The notes under the pieces were generated by a model. That model was given only the letters and a program-made list of their open reading frames with translations. It was not told the origin of the DNA and searched no databases. 64,000 bases of DNA, taken from positions 247,627,474-247,691,473 of the forward strand of contig CP136065.1 of the NCBI GenBank assembly GCA_032622095.1, read 5' to 3'. The position numbers and the translations under genes are program-made. The stretch comes from Siphonodentalium dalli. Lineage: Eukaryota; Mollusca; Scaphopoda; Gadilida; Siphonodentaliidae. Below, piece by piece: positions 36,101 through 44,401 of the stretch (position 1 is its first letter; every line of letters begins with the position of its first letter).

Positions 36101-39100
36101 CGGAAAAAATTTATGGCTCCCATATAGAGTTCACCCAAAAAATCCATATGAGGTTTGGTGATGATCGGATGAGAGATGTGACCTGTAGGGTGTAATAACA
36201 GAAATTGTTGATGGACGGGCGGACGGATGCCAACCCATGGCAATAGCTTAAACTTGACTTTGTCAAGTTGAGCTAAAAAACGATTATAATAACTCCACAA
36301 TCCTGTTCTACTTTAATGAATTCAATGAAATGCAAAATATAATTTTAATCTTCCTCTTGCTTCCGCTATAATTTTTTCACAAATGTACAAATTGGCCACA
36401 TACATGTACTTTACACAGCTACTTTCATTGGCAAAATAATTTACACATGTTTATAAGTCGTTAATTAGGTTGAAACAAACTCATGGCTAAAATATACATT
36501 GAAACTTTAAGCATAGATTATGCCTCTAATATTTAAAGAACAAATTCAAAAGGCAAAATTAAAGGCACGGATAATTACGGATGGCCTTCGCGATGGATAT
36601 TGCTGTTAAAATAGTCACATCCATTAAAACCACCATAAACAGAAAGAATATTAAAATATAGACAGATTTCGTTCTTATATTGATCATAAATATTGCATAA
36701 ATAGCATGTTATTGTCAAGATTGTTAGTAAACAAAAGGTATGTTATGATACAGTACAGCATGTAAAGAGCATACGATATGCAAAACACTCAAAGGACCCA
36801 ACTTAGTGACCACCATAAAAATTACAACATACCAATATAGCGCTCGCAAATACTCGCCACTCAAGATTTTAGTGTTGATTGGGGTCACCGTGAAATGCAT
36901 GAATCTCTCTCCCAAAAAAGTCACCATGCTCGGCTCACACACTGTGTTTTGAGGATAATATAGCATTCATTCTAAATTCATAATTTGGTAACTTTTATTT
37001 CTAAATTAAAACCTACAACCAAGGTCATTCGTGCCTTTAAAAATGTTAACTTATTGAGGATCCAGGATAAAAGATAATATTTAATATGATCACTGGCGAC
37101 AGTATAAAAAAGAATGTTGACTGACCTCTTGAACTCTGATTTTAGCTATGTCCCGTTTCTCTTTTCTTTTGAGCAGCTCGGATTCTATTTCAGGTGACTC
37201 AGTAAGAATAAGGGAATCTTCTACTGTTCTTTCTTCTTCATTCTTTTCTAAAATTCTCCTTATCTAGAAGGAACACATGTACATATCTAAAAGCATATAA
37301 TATCAAGCATATCTTAAGCATAAAATCATTCACAATTTCTGCATCTGACGCTGTCAGAATTAGAACAAACATAATATTATTGATGCATTCACATGGGGTG
37401 CATTGTGAATGTCACAATAAACTAGAGGTGTGACTGTCCCAATGGGACTACGGATACCCCCCTGTTTTTAAAATACTAAGATGTTTCACACGTCAGTAAA
37501 CATTAAGTTAAAATAATAAAATAACAGTTCCCATTGCAGGTGTACAACCATAACCCTAATCTTAAACCTATTGACCGAAAAATGTAGGAATAAAAGCTTG
37601 GACAAAATTATGTATGTTGCGAAAAAATTTCTAATTCGAAAAAGGGGAATAAGTCCACCAAAAAATGTCGGACAGACGTCATAATCGCAGGTGCACAAGT
37701 TCCCATGGTACTAAATATCTGTGCCACGTTAAAAAAATTGACCGAAAAATGTAGGAATAAAAGCTCGGACAAAAGTATACATGTTGCAAAAATTTCCAAG
37801 TCGAAAAAGGGGGAATAACTCCACGACAGACGTCATAATCGCAGGTGCACAGGTTCCCATGATGGTTGATGTCTGTGCCAAGTTTCACGACAATTGATCA
37901 TAAAACGACTGAGAAAACCTCCGGACAAATTTGTGTCCACGGACGGACGATGAATGGGCAAGCTAACTCCAGTATACCCCCCCCCCCCCCCCCCGCAACG
38001 AAGTTAGGTATAAAGAGTCAAATGGTAGAATAGGAATGTGTCCAAAGAGGCTAAGTGTCCTAATTGGATGTGGCAAACATTTATTCAGTTTATTTACAAT
38101 TACGGGGAGTGACGGAGATGCTGGCAATGAATGTAACCATCAAGGATGTTCAAGTAAACATTGTGGTTGCTTCAAATTAACATCAGAGTGAAACGACCCC
38201 CTAACTCTTATAGGTTCTGTGAAATGCTCCCCTAACTCTTATAGGTTCTGTGACATGGCTTTGAACTTCGAAGACTGGTTGCCCCAGAGGAAATTTCAAT
38301 GCGACCTATCTGACTCTGAGCCTGAGGTCAGTGATGAGGCTGGCAACTTGTCTCCTCATTGCCACATGTTGCAATTGCATTTCCCATGGCATTGCTTATT
38401 ATCATGGCCAATTTCGAGGACTGCGTCCATATTGTCCACTGATAATTAATGTGGCTTTGTTTACGAAAAACTGTGAGAAATTTTGTTATATTCGTTGTGA
38501 TGATTTGTAGTAGGTTTGCATTTGCAGAGTTCCCAATCTCATGCAGGTTGTTTAAAATGGCGAAGGACACCAATTTGATGGTAGCTATCGTAATTCCTTT
38601 GATTTTGAAAAATGCAGGTGCGCAGTTTATTGTGGGCCTGATTTTTTATCTAGGTGCGCAAATATGCTTTGGTGCACCTAACAGGAATAGGTTATAACCG
38701 ATGCACGTGAATGTAAGCATGTATATAATACACTCAAATAACATTGCTTTGTGCATTTTTATAGAAATAAAACTTCAAACAAACTAAAATTGTTCTTGTT
38801 GGTTTACTTCAACAAAAAGTTGTTGTATCGTTTTTACCATTTATTCTTTCCTGTCTCGTACGGACTGGTGTCTGTTTCATCGTGACTTGGAAGCTATATC
38901 ACCAAATGCTTACGAGTATTGAGCGATGATGTTGTAATATATCATTGATTGTTTTTATTCCTTTGATTGTCTGCGACACACACGGATTGACCATGATGGG
39001 TTAAAAAATATTGTTAAAATAACCTTTGAAGCTATGACCTCTCAGATGATCGTTGTTAACCCAACCATCACTGTTCTGCATTTCATCAGTTAATTATTGA

Positions 39101-42100
39101 GTAAACTTAGTGAAGATCATGGGGCACGCAGCATTTTGCATGCTACTTTTCAATTCCAGGTAAGTGATGGCACATAAGAGCAATTGTGTGCCTCACAATC
39201 AAAGGACTGTACATGTATCTCTCTGTAACGTGCCTTCCCCACAGATAATAAAGATGCCCAATCAAAGCGGTGGCAAGGTTAATAGTCTGGGAAATATTCA
39301 ACATTAAAGGGAGAAATGGGTGTGTTTATATGTCAATTGAGATGTAATTTAAATGAATAACGACACGAGAATCGATAATAGTGGCTTGTCCCATCATTTA
39401 TATTCGTGGAAGAAAATGTATACAGGAAACAGCGGATGTTTATTCTGGATCTGGATTTGTACGTCCAAGTAGACAATTGTGGTATGATAGGATGTTTCGA
39501 TTACGCCAAGTAACCTCTGCGATTATTCGGGAATTGCAAACTGAGACCTACAGCAATTTGTACATTAAAAATCGACCAAAATGTCATTGTCAATGAGAAA
39601 GAAGGTCACATTTGCTGCTGATTAGTACTAGTAGCAACTTTAGTAGTCTCTTCTAGACTAGTCTCTAGGTCATGCCAAATGTTCGCCGTAAAGCATTTCT
39701 ACCACTTGTTCGAAAACAGGTGTCCCCAAAAAATCCCTGGATCCTTCACTGATATTATATATATATGCATAGTATTTGTTTATCTAAAATGGCAACCATA
39801 TATGTGCATTTCTCAATGTATATTGCCATGGCACACTGGTCCTCGAAAATCAGGAATAATTTATTTTGAATTTTTTTACACATTCTTCTGGAATGTGCTA
39901 TGTCGCTGGCTAAATATCAATAACTTTTGCGGGGAAATGTGAGTGCCAATATGAAGTCGCTTTGGATTCAACATACGACATCACCTATAAGAGTTTATGT
40001 GAATGTGCTTTTAATAATTTACTAAACGAAACATTGTTTATTTAGTGATATGACAAACATTTAGACATTTACGAGATGTGTAATGTTGTTTTCGCGATGT
40101 GGCTAACGTAAATGCGCAGTTTACGTAATTTCCGTCATTTTCTGAATGGCATAGCAACCTGAGTCAGGTCAACAATATTTATGATTTAAGTAATGATTAT
40201 TGTTTAAATTATAAACCCTGTAACATCTTCACTGATGAATACTGTTATGTTGGCCATATGAAAAGAAACAATTAGTAGTTTTAATTTAATTGTAATGACT
40301 TTTCCAAGATGGCGGCACCTCAAATTAAAAAATGGTGGCGCCCATGTTGAAAAGCGAATTTAGTATAAGGACGACCAGCGCATGTGTTGCAATCACAAAT
40401 TCACAATGACGTTTATTCAACATTAAGTGTAGTGATCTCTGATTCCGGACATTGCCGAAGTAGGAATCGAGAGCACCGATCATGACATCATATTGAGCCA
40501 TTCATGAGATACGTTACCAAAGAGCACTCCTGACATGGCAGCTAGCTGGTTCATAGGCCGAATATCCATCTCATTGACCATAGATATGACGGTGTCTCCT
40601 CCTACCGGTATCCAGATTCAGGACCTGTGATCCTGCACACCATCCATCCTGCGAGGTCCAACTAATGAGGACTGTATTCTATAAAGCGTGGGGGAGTGTA
40701 GTGATCTCCGATTCCGGAAATTGCCGAAGTAGGAATCGAGCGCACTGATCGTGACATCATATTCCTGGTTTGACCATGTAAAGATATATACATGTGTATA
40801 ACCGTAGTGATTAGTGATTTAGTATTGGTTATCACAATATAAATTTATAATCACTGATCGACTCGTCCAACAAGCCCTCCTTGACCTGTGTACAGAAAAC
40901 TGTCTCGCTCAACTACAGGAGAAACCATTCAAACCAACAAGAGAAAACAACGTTCTTGACCTCATTATTACGAACAAAACCGCACTCGTCAAAACCACCA
41001 GCAACATACCCGGAATCTCGGATCATGATATGCTAGTGACCGACTGTATGGCTACACCATTCTTCATACAGCAAGTACCGAAGAAGACTTACAACTTCGA
41101 AAAGTGCACAAAGTGGGATACGATCGCGAATGACATCACCAATGTGGGGAAACAGCTTGAGGACATGGACACCAGCCCAGTTAACACCATGTGGGAAACA
41201 CTAAAGGGAGGCATCAAAACATTAGTGAACAAGCATGTCCCGGTCAGATCCAACTAGAAAAAAGACCAGCTACCTTTGATAAATCAGAAGTTGACAAGAA
41301 TGCTCAGGAAGAAGAACAAGCTCCATCGGAAGGCTCACGTCATATCTCCACCATTGACGAAAATCTTTCGGAAATCCATCGAAACTGGCGAATTGCCAAA
41401 CGACTGGAGAAATGCGAACGTGGCACCTGTGTACAAGAAAGGTGATGTACATCTACCTGAGAACTACCGCCCAGTGTCACTTACCACCGTGTGCTGTAAG
41501 ATCCTTGAACACATCATCTGCCGCCACATCTTAACACACCTGGAAGATCAAAACATCTTAACCCACCTAAACCACGGATTCCGGAAAGGCCATTCCTGCG
41601 TCACTCAGCTTCTCACGACAACCCAGGACATAATGAAAAACTTCGACAAAAAAGTACAGAAGGACATCGCCATCCTCGACTTTTCCAAGACGTTTGATAC
41701 CGTACCACATAGGAAGCTACTGGCGAAACTGGAAAGCTACGGTATTACTGGCCAAATACATTCATGGCTGAAAACCTTCCTAACAAAGGGAACCATGCAA
41801 GTCACGATTGAAGGTGAATGCTCATCGTCGGTGCCTGTGTAGTCTGGTGTACCACAAGGAACTGTGCTCAGCCCCTTGTTATTTCTTTGCCACATCAACG
41901 ACTTGCCAGAGAGAGTTACCTCACAAGTACGCTTGTTCGCAGATGACTGCTTCTTGTACTGGAAGATTAGAAACATCAACGACCAGATTGCTCTGCAGAA
42001 GGACTTGATGGCGTTAGAAGATTGGGCTACAACTTGGGGTATGAAATTCAATGCCAGCAAATGTTACATCATGTCAATTAAACCACGACTGACCTACATG

Positions 42101-43327
42101 TACCAGCTCAGAAACTAGATCCTACCAAGCGTCACTCAAACACCATATCTTGGAGTCACGCTCTCAAACGATATGAAATGGTCGCCACACATAGACAAGA
42201 TCACGAAGAAGGCTAACAGCACGCTCGGATTCATCAGAAGAAACCTTAGGAAGGCACCATCCAAGAGAAAATGCGTAGCGTATGAGACACTTGTAAGATC
42301 GTCGTTGGAATACGCAGCCGTCGTGTGGGATCCTCACCAGCAGCAGAACATCGACGCCCTGGAGCGAATACAGAGAAGAGCTGTATGGTTCATGACCAGC
42401 GATTACCAATCAAAGGACATGACCAAACTGATGAATGACTGCGAGATAAGAACACTCGAAGAAAGAAGGAAAGACCAGAGGCTAGAGCTCTTTCACAAGA
42501 TGGCTAAGGGGCAGGTGTCGGCTGTAAATACTCAGTGCTTAATAAAACCAAAAAAGGTGGGCAGAAAAATCCGAGCCAAGAAATTAGCAGAATTCAGTGC
42601 ATCTACATGTAACATAGTCTCAAAACAAGAATGTAATAATTCGCTGTCCTACGAGCCACTGGTGACGCACTCCGCTGAATACTCAAACTTATTCTTCCCA
42701 CGGACAATTATTCAGTGGAACATTCTAAACGAGATGGACGCACGCGAAATTCAAAATAAAACAGCAGCGGACAACTCAACAGTCCCGCAAAGAACATAAT
42801 TCTCTCTCTCCCGGAGTTCAACACATCTGCGAATATCATACGAATATCATAAGCCATACATTATCCAGATCCAGTAAGTCAGAAATTCATCAATTTCATG
42901 AAATTGGTTGCCACAACACAAGTTAGTAGGTGGACCCAACTATTCAAACAGAGCTAAACGCTCTAGAATTTGCTCTGATAATTAACGTCAGGTTTACGGA
43001 CTAGCCACAAGTTATCTCGCCTTTTATATACATTTTATTTTATGTAAACACTGCTTTCAACAAAGGTTCCTGTGAATGAGATGGCGAAATTTGTGTGTTT
43101 TACGGCTGATTTTGCTTTCCAAAACAAAAGTTATGCAACCAGCACATTTTTTTTATGTTGTTTACCTGGCTAAACCTCTTTTTTATTTCATTTTCTGTCG
43201 TGTGTACGATAGAATGGTATACCGTGCTTGATCTCCTCGGTCTATTAGCACCGGTAGGGCATATATTCTTTCTGTTTTCGAGTTTTTCTTGTGAATCTGA
43301 TCCATCTTCCTGATCACTGTCGGCCAT
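18755..43327 (-). CDS. SIRT7: SIRT7, NAD-dependent protein deacylase sirtuin-7 with long C-terminal tail
   Basis: Ten exons with GT/AG borders join in frame to 1165 codons: 43327-43166, 37263-37126, 35551-35447, 34881-34811, 34372-34300, 32244-32146, 31199-30963, 24748-24628, 22631-22565, 21179-18755. SIRT7 is a class IV sirtuin that removes acyl groups from lysines (notably H3K18) using NAD+ and works in the nucleus and nucleolus with RNA polymerase I. Visible motifs: YTGAGIST (G130-G132) and [11 protein letters not shown] for NAD, QNCDGLH (N191, D193), catalytic H210 in SELHGN, zinc cysteines C218/C221 and C248/C251, CLGTSLK (G291), LQWTPKD, and [13 protein letters not shown] to YSREYDPIF, the SIRT7 C-terminal helix. 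The very end (GWFGKG...KKKRKF) matches the conserved SIRT7 basic nuclear/nucleolar signal. Human SIRT7 is 400 residues; here ~800 extra low-complexity residues sit between helix and end. The start (ATG at 43327, G at -3 and +4) is the only one giving an in-frame first exon joined to RRILEKN. Confidence 0.95.
20306..20467 (-). repeat. In-frame 42-bp tandem repeat in SIRT7 exon 10
   Basis: Four imperfect 42-bp units, each encoding 14 residues of the form [13 protein letters not shown]. All keep the frame. This Ser/Pro/His-rich segment is probably disordered. Confidence 0.85.
21687..22290. mobile_element. Family M DNA element, copy 1
   Basis: Ends TATAGACCCATCAG and CTGATGGGTGTATA, with subterminal GATAAGCCCAGTCTATG and its complement. 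Matches the element at 62332-62944. No transposase. Confidence 0.7.
21902..22041. repeat. 28-bp minisatellite, five units
   Basis: Unit ATTAATACTACCTCCCCCAT plus TGTGTTTC; units nearly identical (one T to C change). Located inside the M element and absent from the sister copy at 62332. Confidence 0.9.
22565..22631 (-). CDS. SIRT7: SIRT7 exon 9 (residues 336-358)
   Basis: [20 protein letters not shown] then YS plus two bases of a split Arg codon; matches GKCDDVMRLLMAEL of human SIRT7. Confidence 0.95.
22704..22914. mobile_element. Family D double-hairpin MITE, copy 3
   Basis: Ends CAAGCCTTGAAATAG and a slightly altered complement, exact 8-bp duplication ATTCCATT (22696-22703, 22915-22922). 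First hairpin complete with ATA loop; half of the second is deleted. Confidence 0.85.
22930..23108 (+). mobile_element. Family B TTAA MITE, copy 3 (3'-truncated)
   Basis: Starts after TTAA (22926-22929) with CCCTTTCATGATGGGAGC. First hairpin complete; breaks off in the second at GAGGCTCCCTA. Lies 15 bp from D copy 3. Confidence 0.75.
23196..23322 (-). pseudogene. Two decayed copies of SIRT7 exon 8 core
   Basis: On the - strand the exon 8 core [13 protein letters not shown] reappears as [13 protein letters not shown] (about 23322-23270) and [13 protein letters not shown] (about 23246-23196), 1.4 kb downstream of the real exon. Both share the block AGTCTACAGTGGAT. In-frame stops (TAA just before IYI, and after VSDLK) and missing splice sites mark them as dead. 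A tandem duplication followed by decay is the simplest reading. Confidence 0.6.
23396..24090. mobile_element. Family N DNA element with GGCC-A-run ends
   Basis: Inverted ends TTAGGCCAAAAAAAA...GTTTTGGTTCTC and complement (GAGAACCAAAACG...GGCCTTAA). About 690 bp, separating the exon 8 relics from exon 8. No coding recognised. Confidence 0.6.
24198..24431 (+). other. Fragment with conserved short frame [17 protein letters not shown]
   Basis: A frame (ATG at 24240) starting [18 protein letters not shown] then [12 protein letters not shown] shares ~40 codons and ~40 bp of upstream DNA (CCGTTTCTATAT, GCGCAGGATTTTCC) with 54048-54185. I do not recognise the protein. May be a captured exon or transposase start. 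Confidence 0.4.
24628..24748 (-). CDS. SIRT7: SIRT7 exon 8 (residues 296-336)
   Basis: [15 protein letters not shown] then [19 protein letters not shown]; matches human VLKKYPRLW and [13 protein letters not shown]. Two decayed copies of its central part lie downstream in intron 8. Confidence 0.95.
24810..25261. mobile_element. Family P TTAA element, copy 1
   Basis: Ends AGGTACTCAATCCGATCAGA and a degenerate right end, between TTAA at 24806-24809 and 25262-25265. Contains CTGAGCTTTGATGGGTGG, shared with the copy at 29520. Sits ~60 bp from the exon 8 acceptor. Confidence 0.65.
25496..27431. mobile_element. hAT-like element with ATCGCGATAC ends (1936 bp)
   Basis: Ends TAGGGATGGGA/TCCCATCCCTA with exact 8-bp duplication TTAGCCAG (25488-25495, 27432-27439). 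Subterminal ATCGCGATAC-type palindromes occur at both ends. No intact transposase frame; short open frames inside are unrecognised. Confidence 0.85.
28027..28931. mobile_element. hAT-like element with TTGAAACGATTA ends (905 bp)
   Basis: Ends TAGTGTTGAAACGATTAG/CGATTAATCGTTTCAACCCTA with exact duplication CCATTTAT (28019-28026, 28932-28939). GACTAGTCG palindromes near both ends. Non-autonomous. Confidence 0.85.
29307..30448. mobile_element. hAT-like element with TTTGGCAAA subterminal repeats (1142 bp)
   Basis: Ends CAGGGTTTGCGCTG and CACGGACCCTG, exact duplication GCAATATC (29299-29306, 30449-30456). Many TTTGGCAAA motifs lie near both ends. A family P element is nested inside. Confidence 0.85.
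29520..30044. mobile_element. Family P TTAA element, copy 2 (nested in hAT)
   Basis: Ends AGGTACTCAACCCG and CGGGTTGAGTACCT between TTAA at 29516-29519 and 30045-30048. Contains a short CTGTAT repeat near 29815. Confidence 0.75.
30582..30940. mobile_element. Family F double-hairpin cassette, copy 2
   Basis: CCCTGTGCC...GGCACAGGG cassette flanked by TA. Both hairpins are like family A (stem CGACC/GGTCG; ATA and TAT loops), but the long spacer contains GCAGACGACACTCTTC as in copy 1 (56445). Only a remnant of the F end remains on the left (AAGTCGGGATTTT). The tail ends ~15 nt from the SIRT7 exon 7 donor. Confidence 0.8.
30963..31199 (-). CDS. SIRT7: SIRT7 exon 7 (residues 217-295), zinc module
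   Basis: [20 protein letters not shown], then [15 protein letters not shown] and ILCLGTSLK. Carries all four zinc cysteines. A double-hairpin repeat ends ~15 nt past its donor. Confidence 0.96.
31542..31775 (+). mobile_element. Family B TTAA MITE, copy 4
   Basis: TTAA at 31538-31541 and 31776-31779; two hairpins, the second shortened. Left end altered to CCCTTTTATGATGGGAAC. Confidence 0.75.
31780..32060 (+). repeat. Family C repeat, copy 4 (diverged)
   Basis: AGTGATGTGAAACACTCCAC next to a TTAA shared with the B element, then GGGGTGATCAATGGG. Later similarity is weak. Confidence 0.5.
32146..32244 (-). CDS. SIRT7: SIRT7 exon 6 (residues 184-216), catalytic His
   Basis: [17 protein letters not shown] then [10 protein letters not shown]; His210 is the general base. 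An alternative acceptor 6 nt downstream would drop two residues (IQ), but IQ aligns with VQ in human. Confidence 0.95.
32245..34299 (-). other. SIRT7 intron 5
   Basis: Apart from one family J arm at 33532-33622, no repeat with clear borders or gene is recognised. The antisense open frame 32439-32792 resembles nothing. Confidence 0.5.
33532..33622. repeat. Family J MITE, one arm
   Basis: Runs from GGCAACAAACCATATTTCAG to GGGCATTACTGTA, matching the right arm of 12809-12942. Confidence 0.6.
34300..34372 (-). CDS. SIRT7: SIRT7 exon 5 (residues 159-183)
   Basis: Completes the split codon, then [20 protein letters not shown]. The DLS-AEPT-THM block is typical of SIRT7. Confidence 0.94.
34811..34881 (-). 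CDS. SIRT7: SIRT7 exon 4 (residues 136-159)
   Basis: [29 protein letters not shown] is the class IV sirtuin signature. Ends with two bases of a split Asp codon. Confidence 0.95.
34882..35446 (-). other. SIRT7 intron 3
   Basis: Holds part of a dispersed repeat (about 34985-35275, with CTGGACGGACAAACAGATAG) of the type common in molluscan introns. Confidence 0.4.
35447..35551 (-). CDS. SIRT7: SIRT7 exon 3 (residues 101-135), NAD-binding start
   Basis: [20 protein letters not shown] then [11 protein letters not shown]. Holds the GAGIS phosphate-binding loop of the Rossmann fold. Confidence 0.95.
35552..37125 (-). other. SIRT7 intron 2
   Basis: Dispersed repeat at about 35750-36285, with repeated GAGATG/AAGATGGCTG blocks and the end GACGGGCGGACGGATG. 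Followed by the TTAA element at 36563-37036. Confidence 0.5.
36563..37036. mobile_element. Family Q TTAA element (474 bp)
   Basis: Ends AGGCACGGATAATTA and GGTCATTCGTGCCT between TTAA at 36559-36562 and 37037-37040. An inverted relative lies at about 10300-10475. Confidence 0.65.
37126..37263 (-). CDS. SIRT7: SIRT7 exon 2 (residues 55-100)
   Basis: Frame-0 exon, [16 protein letters not shown] to [11 protein letters not shown], charged helical N-terminal region of SIRT7. Donor gtcagt; acceptor ctag. Confidence 0.92.
40423..40765 (+). repeat. Pair of ~70-bp direct repeats
   Basis: TGTAGTGATCTC(T/C)GATTCCGG to ATGACATCATATT occurs at 40423-40494 and 40694-40765, ~93% alike, ~200 bp apart and just upstream of the LINE. 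Cause unknown; could be an old LTR-like or tandem structure. Confidence 0.6.
40845..42865 (+). mobile_element. CR1/jockey-like LINE, 5'-truncated and broken
   Basis: One reading frame (about 40850-42799) carries the end of an AP-type endonuclease ([17 protein letters not shown]), reverse transcriptase blocks ([53 protein letters not shown]) and the C-terminal YLGVTL...[11 protein letters not shown] region. Three in-frame TAG codons (41255, 41840, 42116) break it, and the early RT region between LHRKAH and VISPPLTK is missing ~150 residues by comparison with related elements. The catalytic FADD is kept. The 3' end has two CGAATATCATA copies. Dead copy in SIRT7 intron 1, antisense to the gene. 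Confidence 0.88.
43166..43327 (-). CDS. SIRT7: SIRT7 exon 1 (residues 1-54)
   Basis: Begins [20 protein letters not shown] and ends [10 protein letters not shown] at a gtaaac donor. Joins IRRILEKN of exon 2, matching RQVSRILRKAAAERS of vertebrate SIRT7. The N-terminus is acidic and its start is not conserved, so it is slightly less certain than the others. Confidence 0.85.
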
Positions 43328-43388
43328 AACGATAACAAAACCGATTATCTCCCTTAGCGGTTAATGTAAAAGGGCACCTGCAAACCCG

Positions 43389-44401
43389 GGGTCCGTGACT
43401 AACCGCCCCCGAGTCAACCCGCCCCCTTGCACTCCGAGGCAACCCGCCCCCGGACAACCCGCCCCCTAAAATTAATTAACGGTAATTAGTGGCTAATTAG
43501 GAGGTGTGAGGGGATTATGCAATGCAATGATTAATTTGGGGCTGCTGCTGCTGTAATCCTGTTTCGTTCAACGAGATACCTGGACTAGATACTGGCTCTA
43601 TGACGCTCCGACGCTCTGCTCTGTTCGCCGTCATGAGAGACGTGCATAGTGTAACGACGTAGCCTCATAGAGCCAGCGTCTAGTCCACGAGATACCAAGG
43701 CGAAGACTAGTGGGAATTGCTTCCCTTTGCCGTCTTTCTGTATAAATGCGTTGATGGACATCAGCTGGCCTCGCAGAGTGGCTGTTTTAACGGTGCTCCC
43801 ACAATCTTGAATGTACCATCGATAAACCATATGCGTGCGCCACACACATCACAATCAACGGCATGTTGCTTTGGTCGCACCTCCAAATCGCAGTGAATGC
43901 AAGGAAACATGCTTGCAGAATGAAGATAACCCATAGGGGCCTACTCTATATTTAATATAGGGGCCTACCCAGTTCCGCCGGCATCGTCCAACGTGAGATG
44001 AATCCCGATCACTAAGTGTTGTGCTTACACGCTGTGATAATGAACCATTTGCATCAAATGTTTGTTTTGAAAGCACCCCTTTTAGTTAGTCTTCACTTAG
44101 GCCATGTACCTTTATTTTCCGGATTAACGTACTTGCTTAGGCCTATACCTTAAGTGCCGTTCAGAAAATGTTGTCAAAACATCGTGTCATACTTTACTCC
44201 AGTCCACGCATTGACATAATTAATGAATAAACACATGTTTTGTTGGTCAAAATCTTTAATAATATATCATCAAAGAACATAAAAGAACTGAACATAATCA
44301 CTATTAACAATTTCTGGACAACCCGCCCTTATTTATCGGGACAACCCGCATCGAAAATAGCAGAGGGGCGGGTTGTCTCGGGAGCGGGTAGTCCCGTTCC
44401 C
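43389..44401 (-). mobile_element. MULE (Mutator-like) relic with 9-bp target duplication
   Basis: Inverted ends GGGTCCGTGACTAACCGCC / GGGAACGGGACTACCCGCTC with shared CGAGACAACCCGCCCC-type inner part; flanked by the exact 9-bp duplication GCAAACCCG (43380-43388, 44402-44410), the Mutator signature. On the - strand near 43855-43680 lie transposase remains: IWFIDGTFKIV in one frame and QLMSINAFIQKDGKGKQFPL plus VFALVSR in another, the start of the MULE DDE domain. Repeated AACCCGCCCC motifs mark the ends. It stands 61 bp upstream of the SIRT7 start codon. Confidence 0.85.
43575..43692. repeat. Inverted repeat nested in the MULE
   Basis: Arms GGACTAGATACTGGCTCTATGA and CATAGAGCCAGCGTCTAGTCC around ~65 bp, interrupting the transposase frame just after VFALVSR. 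The repeated context (CGAGATACC / CGAGATACC at 43571 and 43687) suggests a small element with a target duplication. Confidence 0.65.

Larger units (their letters stand above)
37264..43165 (-). other. SIRT7 intron 1 (5.9 kb)
   Basis: Contains a dispersed repeat 37427-37997 with internal partial duplication (GACCGAAAAATGTAGGAATA twice) and a C run (37978-37994), a 29-bp tandem duplication at 38201-38256, direct repeats at 40423 and 40694, and the LINE at 40845-42865. Stretch 38260-40420 shows nothing clear. Confidence 0.55.

Noticed and set aside
38252-38449. Frame [20 protein letters not shown] with a possible gtcagt donor
   Set aside because: It could be a first exon, but no partner exon or family match was found and it lies in SIRT7 intron 1 on the other strand.
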